Origin: Xanthomonas melonis
Lineage (GTDB): Bacteria > Pseudomonadota > Gammaproteobacteria > Xanthomonadales > Xanthomonadaceae
Direction: 5' to 3'
Assembly (NCBI RefSeq): GCF_020783655.1
Contig: NZ_JAJGQH010000015.1
Coordinates: 1-64,000 of the forward strand
Length of the DNA stretch: 64,000 bases
Positions 40,429 through 48,607 of the stretch are shown piece by piece. The stretch's first letter is position 1. Each line of letters starts with the position of its first letter. The notes under the pieces are model-generated. The model worked only from the letters and a program-made list of their open reading frames with translations, was not told the DNA's origin and searched no databases. Both the position numbers and the translations under genes were made by a program.

Positions 40429-41451
40429 TCAGTTCCAGCTCAGCACCACCTTGCCGGCCTTGCCTTCTTCCATCAGGTCGAAACCCTTCTGGAAATCGTC
40501 GATCGGCAACTGATGGGTCAATACCTTCTGTAGCGGAAAGCCCGAGAGCACCAGCTGGGTCATCTTGTACCAGGTCTCATACATCTTGCGGCCGTAGATG
40601 CCCTGCACGGTGAGTCCCTTGAAGATGATCTTGTCCCAATCGCAGCCGGCGCCGCGCGGCATGATGCCGAGCATGGCGATCTTGCCGCCGTGGTACATGC
40701 AGTCCAGCATGTCGTTGAACGCACGCGGATTGCCGCTCATTTCCAGGCCGACATCGAAGCCCTCCATGTGCAGGTCCTTCATCACGTCCTTCAACGAGGT
40801 GTTGGACACATTGACCACGCGGGTGGCACCCATGTCGGCAGCCAGCTTGAGGCGAAAGTCGTTGACGTCGGTGACCACCACGTTGCGCGCGCCGATATGC
40901 TTGCAGATGCCGGCGGCAATGATGCCGATCGGACCGGCACCGGTGATCAGCACGTCTTCGCCGATGACGTCGAACTCCAGCGCGCAATGCGCGGCGTTGC
41001 CGTAGGGGTCGAAGAACGCCGCCAGTTCGGAGGGGATCTGGTCGGGGATCGGCCACAGGTTCGATGCCGGCATCACCATGTATTCGGCGAAGGCGCCGTT
41101 GACGTTGACGCCAATGCCCACCGTGTTGGGGCACAGGTGCGGGCGGCCGCCGCGGCAGTTGCGGCAGTGCCCGCAGACGATATGGCCTTCGGCCGAAACG
41201 CGCTGGCCGACCTGATAGCCGGTCACCGCCGAGCCGAGCTCGGCCACGCGGCCGACGAATTCATGGCCGATGGTCAGGCCGGGCTTGATGGTGCGCTGGC
41301 TCCACTCGTCCCACAGGTAGATGTGCAGATCCGTGCCGCAGATGGCAGTCTTTTCCAGCTTGATCAGCACCTCGTTGGGGCCAGGGGTGGGGACCGGCAC
41401 CTGTTCCATCCAGATACCCTTTCCCGCGTCGCGCTTGACCAGCGCTTTCAT
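40429..41451 (-). CDS. tdh: L-threonine 3-dehydrogenase
   Basis: A 340-residue zinc-dependent medium-chain dehydrogenase. Catalytic zinc: Cys in AICGTDLH and GHEFVG. Structural zinc: [19 protein letters not shown]. The NAD-binding [21 protein letters not shown] follows. It oxidises threonine to 2-amino-3-ketobutyrate, the substrate of Kbl. The start at 41451 ([11 protein letters not shown]) gives the family length; an ATG at 41463 (MAQTMKALV) is also possible. The upstream region is filled by a tandem repeat array. Confidence 0.95.
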   Translation of the reverse strand: MKALVKRDAGKGIWMEQVPVPTPGPNEVLIKLEKTAICGTDLHIYLWDEWSQRTIKPGLTIGHEFVGRVAELGSAVTGYQVGQRVSAEGHIVCGHCRNCRGGRPHLCPNTVGIGVNVNGAFAEYMVMPASNLWPIPDQIPSELAAFFDPYGNAAHCALEFDVIGEDVLITGAGPIGIIAAGICKHIGARNVVVTDVNDFRLKLAADMGATRVVNVSNTSLKDVMKDLHMEGFDVGLEMSGNPRAFNDMLDCMYHGGKIAMLGIMPRGAGCDWDKIIFKGLTVQGIYGRKMYETWYKMTQLVLSGFPLQKVLTHQLPIDDFQKGFDLMEEGKAGKVVLSWN

Positions 41452-41600
41452 CGTCTGCGCCATGTGGCGAGGCCTGCTAAGTAAATAAAGTCGGCAATTA
41501 TATGCCCGATGCCGCATCCGCCATGCGGCAGTGCAGGACGGAGGCCGACGTCGGTCTGCGTCTGCCGGGAGGCGGGAGCCGGGCGGGAGATCGAGCGTGG

Positions 41601-41845
41601 GTCGGGTGGGTTGGCGAGGTTACGCGCGCCCCCATCCGCCCTTCGGGCACCTTCCCCCGCACGCGGGGGAAGGGAGCTTGGGTCGGGTGGGTCGGCGAGG
41701 TTGTGCAGCGCCCCATCCGCCCTTCGGGCACCTTCCCCCGCATGCGAGGGAAGGGAGCGTGCGTCGGGCGGGTCGGCGAGGTTGTGCAGCGCCCCCATCC
41801 GCCCTTCGGGCACCTTCCCCCGCATGCGGGAGAAGGGAGCGCGCG
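41601..41845. repeat. Tandem array of three 81-bp units
   Basis: Units begin with GTCGGGYGGG at 41601, 41682 and 41763. Each contains GGCGAGGTT, then CATCCGCCCTTCGGGCACC, then a hairpin of the type CCTTCCCCCGC-RYGC-GGGGGAAGG, and ends GGGAGCKYG. Units 1 and 2 are exactly 81 bp; unit 3 has one extra C. They differ mainly in the stem centre and near the start. Confidence 0.85.
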
Positions 41846-41875
41846 GCGTGACATGGGAGGCGCCGCGGGCTTCAT

Positions 41876-41899
41876 CCTTCTCCCGCGCGCGGGAGAAGG
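41876..41899. terminator. 24-bp perfect palindrome after the TonB receptor gene
   Basis: CCTTCTCCCGCG followed directly by CGCGGGAGAAGG; next to it lies GGCGC-GCA-GCGCC and CGGATGAGGGG. It is an inverted relative of the tandem units. Located 40 bases past the receptor stop, it could act as that gene's terminator on the minus strand. Confidence 0.5.
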
Positions 41900-41938
41900 T
41901 GGCGCGCAGCGCCGGATGAGGGGAGCGTCTGCAGACTC

Positions 41939-44251
41939 TCAGAACGCCACGTCCAGGCTGATGAAGTACTGGCGTGGTGCGCCGACCACCATGGTCTGGT
42001 TGTAGCCATTGGGATCGGAGGCGACATAGCCATTGGTGCCGGTGCTGGCGAAATACCGTTTGTCGGTGAGGTTGGTCACGTTGAGCGCCAGGGCCACGTC
42101 CGCTACGCCGCCGAGGCGACCGAAGTCGTAGCGTGCGCCGGCATTGAACAGCCAGTACGACGGCACCTGCGAATCGTTGAGGAAGGTGAGGTAGCGCTTG
42201 TCGACGTACTTGCCATCCAGGTCCACACGCAAGTTGCCGAGTTGGTAGCTGGCACTTGAGGAGAACATCAGCGCGGGGATGCCGACCACGTCCTTGCCCG
42301 AGGTGGCGACCACGCCGTTGTTGAGGTAATCGTCCTGATAGCTCGAGCGATTCCACGACAGCGAGTTCAACCAGCGCAAGCCTTCGACCGGGCGCCACAT
42401 CAGCGCCAGGTCCGCGCCGGCGCTGTGCACCGTGCCGACATTGCTCAGGATCGCCGCGCAGGTCTGCACTGCGGTGCACGGAGAAGTGGTCAGCAGGCGA
42501 TTGGAGAATTTGGTGAAGTAAGCGTCTGCCGAAAGCTCGAAACGCGCCTCCTGCACGCGATAGCCTGCCTGCACGGTCTGCGATTGTTCCGGCTCCAGCG
42601 TGGCACGGCTGCGGTCGAACGCGGCCTGCGAGGTCGCGAACGGCGTGAAACCGAAGGCGGCGATGTTCTTGCTGTAGGACGCGTAGATGTCCTGACGGTC
42701 GTCGAGCTTGTAGCTGATGCCGAGCTGCGGCAGAAAGCTGTCTTCGGCACGGATGCGGCCTTGCGCCAGCGCGGTGGTCGGCACCAGCGACTGCGCGCGC
42801 GTGGTGTTACTGAGCGCCTTTGCGCCGTAATTGAACGTCAGCCGGTCGTCGAGCAGGCGCACGGTGTCCTGCAGATAGACCATGCGGGTCTGTGTGGTGT
42901 AGCGCTGCAGGAAGTCGCGGCGGAACGGGGTCTGCGCGTCGTAGACGTTGTAAAGCGAGGTGTAGCCCTGGCTGCCCAGCGCGAAGTAGTTGCGGCCCTG
43001 CGATGTACGCGCATTCTCTGCCCACAGACCCGCCTCCAGGTCGTGGTTGCCCCATGACCACTTGAGGGCGGTGGTGCCGCCAAAGCGGTCCAGCCCGTAG
43101 TCGGTGGTGCGCATCGACAGCGGAACCTGCGCAGAGGTGGCGACGTACGGTGTCACCCATTGCCCCTCGCCACGATTGCCGTGGTAGTAGCCGCCTGCAT
43201 CCAGGGTGGCGCCGCCGAACACGAAGGTGCCGGACAGGCCCGCCAGATTGTCGCGGCGCAGGCCGCCACCGGCGTAATAACTGGCATCGAGCCAGCTGTA
43301 ATCGCCGGGCAGGCCGGCCAGCGAGGTTGGATAGCCGTTGGCCACGCCACTGGTGGCGCCAGTGGCCTGGTAGGCGCGTGCCATCTGCACGGCGGTGGCC
43401 CAGTCCGGCTGCAGGTAATCGTAATCCCAGCCTAGCGTGCGCTGGCTGGTCAACGACAGATCCATGTAGTCGTATTCCTTGCGCCGCGAGGTGTCCACAA
43501 ACAGGCTCAGTCGGTTGCCGTCGCCCCATTGGTACACGGTCTTGAGATTGGCCTGCTCCGATGCCTGGTCTCCGTAGCCCTTCCATTTGTCGGTGCTGGC
43601 ATTGGCGTAAGCCAGGTACGCCGACAATCCGTCGCGATCGCCGGTATCGGCGCGCACGAAGGTGCGGCGCGTCGCATCGCTGCCCACCGTCTGCACCAGT
43701 CGCCCGCCCGGTGTGGTCTGCGGATCGGCGGAGTAGAACTGCAGGGTGCCGCCGAGATTGGTGTTGGACGCGGTCCCCAGCGCGCCGGCGCCTTGGGCGA
43801 TTTCCACCGAGCCGAGATTTTCGGAAATGATGGCGCGCGAGATGTGCAGGCCATTGGTGACGCCGTAACTCATGTTGCCGAGCGGAATGCCGTCGAGCGT
43901 ATAGCCCAGGCGGCTTTGATCGAAGCCATGCAGGGTCACCTGCGTGGACCACTCGTAAGTGCCGAACGGATCGGCCGACTGGAATTGCACGCCCGGCAGT
44001 TTTTCCACGGCCTTGAACGCGCTGCTGCCCGGCGTCAGTTGTTCGATGTCCTGCCGGCTGATGCGCTGTACCTGGCGCGTGCTGCCTTGGGACACCACGT
44101 TGATCGCGTCCAGGTCGGTGGCCTTGCCTGCCGTATCGGCTGGCAGCGCGGGTGCAGCGGCGGCAGCTTCGGCGGCCTGCGCCAGGCTGATGAGCAGCGC
44201 TGCCAGGGCGAGCGCCAATGCGGTGATATCGAAACGGCGAGCGAAAGTCAT
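41939..44251 (-). CDS. TonB-dependent receptor
   Basis: A 770-residue outer membrane receptor. An alanine-rich signal region (about 1-35) is followed by a TonB-box-like segment (DLDAINVVSQGS) and a plug domain (RQDIEQLTPGSSAFKAVEKLPGV, TLHGFDQSRLGYTLDGIPLG, and NLGSVEIAQGAGALGTASN). A 22-strand-type barrel ends in the aromatic strand YFISLDVAF. The ligand is unknown. It is divergent from the phospholipase C gene, with 188 bases between the starts, so the two may share regulation. Confidence 0.92.
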   Translation of the reverse strand: MTFARRFDITALALALAALLISLAQAAEAAAAAPALPADTAGKATDLDAINVVSQGSTRQVQRISRQDIEQLTPGSSAFKAVEKLPGVQFQSADPFGTYEWSTQVTLHGFDQSRLGYTLDGIPLGNMSYGVTNGLHISRAIISENLGSVEIAQGAGALGTASNTNLGGTLQFYSADPQTTPGGRLVQTVGSDATRRTFVRADTGDRDGLSAYLAYANASTDKWKGYGDQASEQANLKTVYQWGDGNRLSLFVDTSRRKEYDYMDLSLTSQRTLGWDYDYLQPDWATAVQMARAYQATGATSGVANGYPTSLAGLPGDYSWLDASYYAGGGLRRDNLAGLSGTFVFGGATLDAGGYYHGNRGEGQWVTPYVATSAQVPLSMRTTDYGLDRFGGTTALKWSWGNHDLEAGLWAENARTSQGRNYFALGSQGYTSLYNVYDAQTPFRRDFLQRYTTQTRMVYLQDTVRLLDDRLTFNYGAKALSNTTRAQSLVPTTALAQGRIRAEDSFLPQLGISYKLDDRQDIYASYSKNIAAFGFTPFATSQAAFDRSRATLEPEQSQTVQAGYRVQEARFELSADAYFTKFSNRLLTTSPCTAVQTCAAILSNVGTVHSAGADLALMWRPVEGLRWLNSLSWNRSSYQDDYLNNGVVATSGKDVVGIPALMFSSSASYQLGNLRVDLDGKYVDKRYLTFLNDSQVPSYWLFNAGARYDFGRLGGVADVALALNVTNLTDKRYFASTGTNGYVASDPNGYNQTMVVGAPRQYFISLDVAF

Positions 44252-44351
44252 GGGGGATCCTGTTCGGCGCGGCAGAGGGCAAAAGCACGGCGCAATGCCG
44301 GCGTTTCGCGACGCAGGGTGTCAATGACTCATGAAGCATTGATGACGGCGG

Positions 44352-44385
44352 CTGTCGCAAAACTGTCGCGTGCAGCGGCTATACG
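44352..44385 (+). promoter_or_regulatory. Candidate Pho box and -10 of the phospholipase C gene
   Basis: CTGTCGC (44352-44358), AAAA, CTGTCGC (44363-44369): an exact 11-base-period direct repeat matching the half-site layout of PhoB boxes (7 bases, 4 A/T bases, 7 bases). A -10-like TATACG (44380-44385) begins 10 bases after the second half-site, the spacing seen in PhoB-activated promoters, where the box replaces the -35. It points to the phospholipase gene at 44440. Confidence 0.65.
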
Positions 44386-44439
44386 TGGGTGCGCCGCGAG
44401 GCGTTCATCGCGGCACATCGACCTTGGCAAGGCTTTCGT

Positions 44440-46527
44440 ATGACGTCTGCTGCTTCACGACGCGAGTTCCTCAAGCGCGTTGCCGCGCTCACTGCCGCCG
44501 GTGCATTGCCGACGTCGATTGGCCGCGCGCTGGCGCTGCCGGCCGATACACGCACCGGCAGCTTGCGCGACATCGAACACGTGGTGATCCTGATGCAGGA
44601 GAACCGCTCGTTCGATCACTACTTCGGTGCGCTGCGCGGTGTGCGTGGCTTCGGAGACACGCGTGCCCTGCAACTGCGCGAAGGGCACCCGGTGTGGAGC
44701 CAGCCGGTCGCGCATGGGCGGCGCCTGCTGCCGTTCGCCTTCGATGCGCAACATAGCTGCGCGCCGCTGATCAAGAGCCTGGATCACTCCTGGAAAGCCG
44801 CACACGGGCAGGATCCGGTACGCTGGGCCGAGTACGATGCCTGGGTGCCGTACAAGGGCGAGCTGACGATGGGATACTTCCAGCGCGCCGATATCCCGTA
44901 CTACCACGCGCTCGCCGACGCCTTCACCATCTGCGACGGCTATTTCTGTTCGATGCACGGGCCCACCAATCCCAATCGCATGTATCTGTTCACCGGCACC
45001 AGCGGCCTGAGCGTGGGCGACGCGCGTGCGCAGGCGGTCAACAACGCCGACGACGGCAACTGGACCGCCGACATGGGGCGCGACAAGCCCGACTACGCGG
45101 CGATGGGCTGGACGACCTATGCGCAGCGGCTGCAGGCTGCAGGCATCGACTGGCGCGTGTACCAGGAATACGACAACTTCGGTTGCAACTCGCTGGCGTA
45201 TTTTGCGCATTACCGCGGGCTCGATCCCGCCGACGAGCGCTATCGGCGCGCACGTGCCTATGTGCCCGGATCCACGGCGGACAATGCGGCCATCACCCAG
45301 GCCGATCATCTGATCGCCGCGATCGCCTCCGATGTACAGGCCGATCGTCTGCCGCAAGTGGCGTGGGTGATACCACCCACTGCCTACTGCGAGCATCCGG
45401 AAGCACCGCCGGCATATGGCGAATCGCTGGTGTCGCGGCTGATCGATGCGTTGACCTCCAATCCGCAGGTCTGGGCCAGGACCGCATTGATCATCAATTA
45501 CGACGAGAACGACGGATTCTTCGATCATGTGCCAGCGCCGTTGCCGGCGTTGGATGCGCGCATGGGGCGCAGCAACGTCGATGTGCGCGGCGAAGCCTAT
45601 GAAGGCGTGCCGGTGGGTCTGGGTATCCGTGTGCCGATGCTGGTGATTTCGCCGTGGACGCGCGGCGGTTGGGTCAACTCGCAGGTCTTCGACCACACCT
45701 CGGTGCTGCGGCTGCTGGAGCGTCGCTTCGGCGTGGCCGAGCCCAACATCAGCCCATGGCGGCGTGCGGTCAGCGGCGATCTGACCAGTGTGTTCGATTT
45801 CCGCGCACCGGACGATTCGGCGCTGAGTGCGCTGCCGTCCGTCGCCGACTACCGCATGCGTACCGCCGCGCTGCGCGGCAAACCGCAGCCGCAGCCGCAG
45901 CCTCCGGCGACGGCCGGCATGCCGCGGCAGGAGCCCGGGCAGCGGCCGGCGCGTGCGCTGCCGTATGCCTTGCAGGTGCACGCACGCGTGCACGACAGCG
46001 GCGCGCTGCAACTGCAGTTCGTCAACAGCGGCACCGCGGCCGCTGCGTTCAATGTCTATACCGCTGCTGCCAGTGGCGGGCCCTGGTACTACACCGTGCT
46101 GCCGGGCACCCGGCTCGACGATGTGCCATCTGGCGCAGTGCATGACGGTACGTACGCATTGCGCGTGCACGGGCCGAACGGCTTCCTGCGCGAATTTTCC
46201 GGAGACCTGGCATCGGAGCGCACGCAGGGCGCTGCACCGTGGGTGCAGGCACGACAGGACGGCGATACGCTGGTGCTGGAAATCGGCAATGCCGGGCAGC
46301 AGGCATGTACGCTGCAGCTGCGTGCGCTGGACTATGCCGACAAGAGGCCGCGGCCGTTGCAACTTGCCGCCGCCCAGCGGCTCAGCATCCGCGTGCCGCT
46401 GGCGGACAGCGATCACTGGTACGACCTGGCGATCGAGCAGCCGGGCGGGGCGTTCCGCCGCCGGCTGGCCGGGCATCTGGAGACCGGCCGGCCCAGTCGC
46501 AGCGACCCGGCACTCGGGCGCGCGTGA
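44440..46527 (+). CDS. plcN: Phosphocholine-type phospholipase C, Tat-exported
   Basis: A 695-residue enzyme. The twin-arginine signal is SRREFLKRVAALTAAGALP (residues 6-24). The phosphoesterase domain begins DIEHVVILMQENRSFDHYFGALRGVRGFGD and includes SMHGPTNPNRMYLFTGTSG, YDENDGFFDHV and RVPMLVISPWTRGGWVNSQVFDHTS. Two C-terminal beta domains follow, from about 510 and about 600. It hydrolyses phosphatidylcholine-like lipids. The ATG at 44440 has AAGG 7 bases upstream. The candidate Pho box suggests induction by phosphate starvation. Confidence 0.9.
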   Translation: MTSAASRREFLKRVAALTAAGALPTSIGRALALPADTRTGSLRDIEHVVILMQENRSFDHYFGALRGVRGFGDTRALQLREGHPVWSQPVAHGRRLLPFAFDAQHSCAPLIKSLDHSWKAAHGQDPVRWAEYDAWVPYKGELTMGYFQRADIPYYHALADAFTICDGYFCSMHGPTNPNRMYLFTGTSGLSVGDARAQAVNNADDGNWTADMGRDKPDYAAMGWTTYAQRLQAAGIDWRVYQEYDNFGCNSLAYFAHYRGLDPADERYRRARAYVPGSTADNAAITQADHLIAAIASDVQADRLPQVAWVIPPTAYCEHPEAPPAYGESLVSRLIDALTSNPQVWARTALIINYDENDGFFDHVPAPLPALDARMGRSNVDVRGEAYEGVPVGLGIRVPMLVISPWTRGGWVNSQVFDHTSVLRLLERRFGVAEPNISPWRRAVSGDLTSVFDFRAPDDSALSALPSVADYRMRTAALRGKPQPQPQPPATAGMPRQEPGQRPARALPYALQVHARVHDSGALQLQFVNSGTAAAAFNVYTAAASGGPWYYTVLPGTRLDDVPSGAVHDGTYALRVHGPNGFLREFSGDLASERTQGAAPWVQARQDGDTLVLEIGNAGQQACTLQLRALDYADKRPRPLQLAAAQRLSIRVPLADSDHWYDLAIEQPGGAFRRRLAGHLETGRPSRSDPALGRA

Positions 46528-46559
46528 GGCGTTGCAATCCGTAGGTACTGTTACATGAC

Positions 46560-46889
46560 GTGGCGCAGCGGTTGGCAGATCGAGGGCGGGTGCAACGCGA
46601 CGAAACCCGCCAGCAAAGTCGGTGCCGGCCCCAAGGCCTGGGCTCGGTACCGGTCAATTTCCTGTCGGACCTGGATATCACCGGCGGCAATTCCGGTTCG
46701 CCGGTGATGGACGCACGCGGCAGGCTGGTCGGCCTTGCATTCGACGGCAACTGGGAATCGGTGAGCAGCGACTGGATCTTCGACCCGGCCATGACCCGCA
46801 TGATCGCCGTGGACAGCCGCTACCTGCGCTGGATCATGACCGAGGTGGCGCCTGCGCCGCAGTTGCTGAAGGAGCTGGGCGTGCGCTGA
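46560..46889 (+). pseudogene. Remnant of an S46-family dipeptidyl-peptidase
   Basis: From about 46638 the frame reads LGSVPVNFLSDLDITGGNSGS, the active-site serine region of S46 peptidases (DPP7/DPP11 type), and continues AFDGNWESVSSDWIFDPAMT and AVDSRYLRWIMTEV to a normal C-terminus. Only about 84 of some 700 codons remain. Without the catalytic His and Asp it cannot be an active enzyme. The first 26 codons of the open frame show no similarity. It begins 32 bases after the phospholipase stop, which suggests that gain of that gene removed the peptidase 5' part. Confidence 0.85.
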
Positions 46890-46978
46890 GCCGGCGGGGG
46901 GCGGGGGCGGAGAGCGGTTATGATGCGGTCCGGTTTCGCCGCCGCGAGCCGGCCCCTCCCCCAAGGAACTCTCAGCGC

Positions 46979-47623
46979 ATGCGCATCCTGCTTGCTCGTC
47001 ACGGCGAGACGCCGTGGAACGCCGAAGGCCGTTATCAGGGCCAGATCGATATTCCGCTGTCGCCGGTTGGCGAAGGCCAGGCACGCGCGCTGGGCGAGCG
47101 CTTGCAGTCGCTGCAGATCGCGCGTGCGGTCGCCTCGCCCCTGGCGCGTGCGCAGGCCACTGCCAAGGCCGCACTGGGCGCTGCGCGCGCCTCGCTGCTG
47201 CAAACCGATGCCGACCTGCAGGAAATCGCCCACGGCGAGTGGGAAGGCCTGCTGGCCAGCGAGATTCACGACAAGGATCCAGCACGCCTGCGCGCCTGGC
47301 GCGATGAGCCGGACACCGTACTGATGCCCGGCGGCGAATCGCTGCGGCAGGTGCTCGATCGCAGCTGGCGCGGCCTGGCGCGTGCCGCCGACGGCCTGGG
47401 TGCCGACGACACCTTGCTGGTGGTCGCGCACGACGCGGTCAACCGCGTGATCCTGTGCAAGATCCTGGGCTTGCCGCTGTCCAGGCTGTGGAGCTTCCGC
47501 CAGGCCCCGACCACGCTCAACCTGCTCGAAGGCAGCGACGTCGATCACCTAGAGGTGGTCCGCCTCAACGACTGTGCGCACCACACACCGTTCTTTGGTG
47601 AAGCCAAGCATCGGGCGCTGTAG
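46979..47623 (+). CDS. Histidine phosphatase / phosphoglycerate mutase family protein
   Basis: A 214-residue protein. The catalytic RHGE motif is in MRILLARHGETPWNAEGRYQ, with SPLARAQATAKA and the second histidine in LLVVAHDAVNRVI. EWEGL and PGGESLRQV fit the acid-phosphatase branch (GpmB or alpha-ribazole-phosphatase-like), so the true substrate is open. The ATG at 46979 has AAGGA 11 bases upstream, a longer spacing than usual. The frame is open upstream through the S46 remnant but out of its frame. Confidence 0.88.
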   Translation: MRILLARHGETPWNAEGRYQGQIDIPLSPVGEGQARALGERLQSLQIARAVASPLARAQATAKAALGAARASLLQTDADLQEIAHGEWEGLLASEIHDKDPARLRAWRDEPDTVLMPGGESLRQVLDRSWRGLARAADGLGADDTLLVVAHDAVNRVILCKILGLPLSRLWSFRQAPTTLNLLEGSDVDHLEVVRLNDCAHHTPFFGEAKHRAL

Positions 47624-47703
47624 CCTGGTGATGGCGTGTTGCGCTCAGGAATAATTTTCACAGACTTCACGCTGCCAACATTCAGGTGCTCGAGATGGAG
47701 TTC

Positions 47704-47728
47704 CATGCATTGCTGCTTGCAATGCATG
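47704..47728. terminator. Perfect 10-bp hairpin after the histidine phosphatase gene
   Basis: CATGCATTGC (47704-47713), loop TGCTT, GCAATGCATG (47719-47728). AT-rich in comparison with the rest of the window and followed only by CGTCCTCTTTAA, so its terminator strength is unclear. Confidence 0.5.
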
Positions 47729-47830
47729 CGTCCTCTTTAACTCTGCATGTTTGACGAGGATGTGTGGTCTCGTTCTTCAGCGGCTGTTGGCCGCTGCGCA
47801 ACATGCGCATACGTCTGAGGGATCGGTTTG

Positions 47831-48379
47831 GTGAAAACAAAGCTGTTCGCTTTGATCAAGGTTGCCTCTATCTTCGTGATGCTTGGGCTCATTCCGCCGA
47901 GCTTGTTCGCCACCTTTATCCCGGCCGATTTCTTGCAGGGGCGCCATTGGAAATGGCCAGCCCTGGCGATTGGCGTCGCGCTAACGATGCTGCTACGCAG
48001 GCATAACCGTCGCTTGGGTCGACCAACAGACATGGAGGATGGCGGGCGCGTGCTTAAGGTGTTTATGTTCCTCGGGATGCCGGTAATGATGGGCTTTCTC
48101 TCCTGGTTGTTTCTGGCAAAAGCCATCCCCTGGGGAGTGACATTGCTGGTGGGGGCGAGGTTTGAGGAGGCCTATCTCATGCAGACCTACCATCAGTCGA
48201 CGAGCGATTTTTGCGAATATCAATTGCGCGGTGGTCCGATGGAGCATGCATTTCCAGATCATCTTTGCATCAAGGAGGAGCTGTACCTCCGCTACCCAGA
48301 GCAGCCGATCACGGTAACCTTGAAAGGGCAACGCTCGGTCTTGGGTGCGCGGGTTACTGAGATCTACGGGCCGCAATGA
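47831..48379 (+). CDS. Membrane protein of unknown function
   Basis: A 182-residue protein I do not recognise. Hydrophobic segments lie near residues 5-30 (FALIKVASIFVMLGLIPPSL), 42-56 and 76-105 (VFMFLGMPVMMGFLSWLFLA). The C-terminal third is soluble, with two cysteines (FCEYQL and HLCIKEE) that may pair. The GTG start at 47831 has GAGGGAT upstream; a TTG at 47828 is also in frame. Base composition is visibly more AT-rich than its neighbours, which may mean recent transfer. Confidence 0.6.
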   Translation: MKTKLFALIKVASIFVMLGLIPPSLFATFIPADFLQGRHWKWPALAIGVALTMLLRRHNRRLGRPTDMEDGGRVLKVFMFLGMPVMMGFLSWLFLAKAIPWGVTLLVGARFEEAYLMQTYHQSTSDFCEYQLRGGPMEHAFPDHLCIKEELYLRYPEQPITVTLKGQRSVLGARVTEIYGPQ

Positions 48380-48575
48380 GTGGTCGAATGCGTGGTCTTT
48401 CTGGCAAGTGGCGTCTCCAATATGGATTGCTCCCGGTAAGTCCAAGCAGCCGTCAAGGTCACGCGACGCATATCGCCTGTGCGAATTGCTGACGCGCCAT
48501 GCCTTGCATCGGTCTGCCAAGCATTCGCGAGGCATCAAGCGCCGACGTGGCGTGTGATGCGCATGCGCAAACGGC

Positions 48576-48581
48576 GATAAT
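48576..48581 (+). promoter_or_regulatory. Candidate -10 box of folC
   Basis: GATAAT lies 26 bases before the folC ATG. The -35 position (TGTGAT at 48553-48558, spacing 17) is weak. Confidence 0.35.
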
Positions 48582-48607
48582 GTGCCCCTCTCTGCGCAGC
48601 CCTTCCC

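Larger units (their letters stand above)
41452..41938. other. Repeat-filled intergenic region between the TonB receptor and tdh
   Basis: A 487-base gap between two minus-strand genes. It holds an array of three 81-bp units and a separate 24-bp perfect palindrome, both annotated below, and must also carry the tdh promoter. Frames open through it are an artefact of the repeats. Confidence 0.65.

Noticed and set aside
41601..41845. CRISPR-like appearance of the regular 81-bp periodicity
   Set aside because: The whole unit is conserved, with no constant repeat plus unique spacers, and no cas gene is present.
46560..46889. Reading the 109-codon frame as a functional small peptidase
   Set aside because: The serine is present but the regions that carry the catalytic His and Asp of S46 peptidases are absent.
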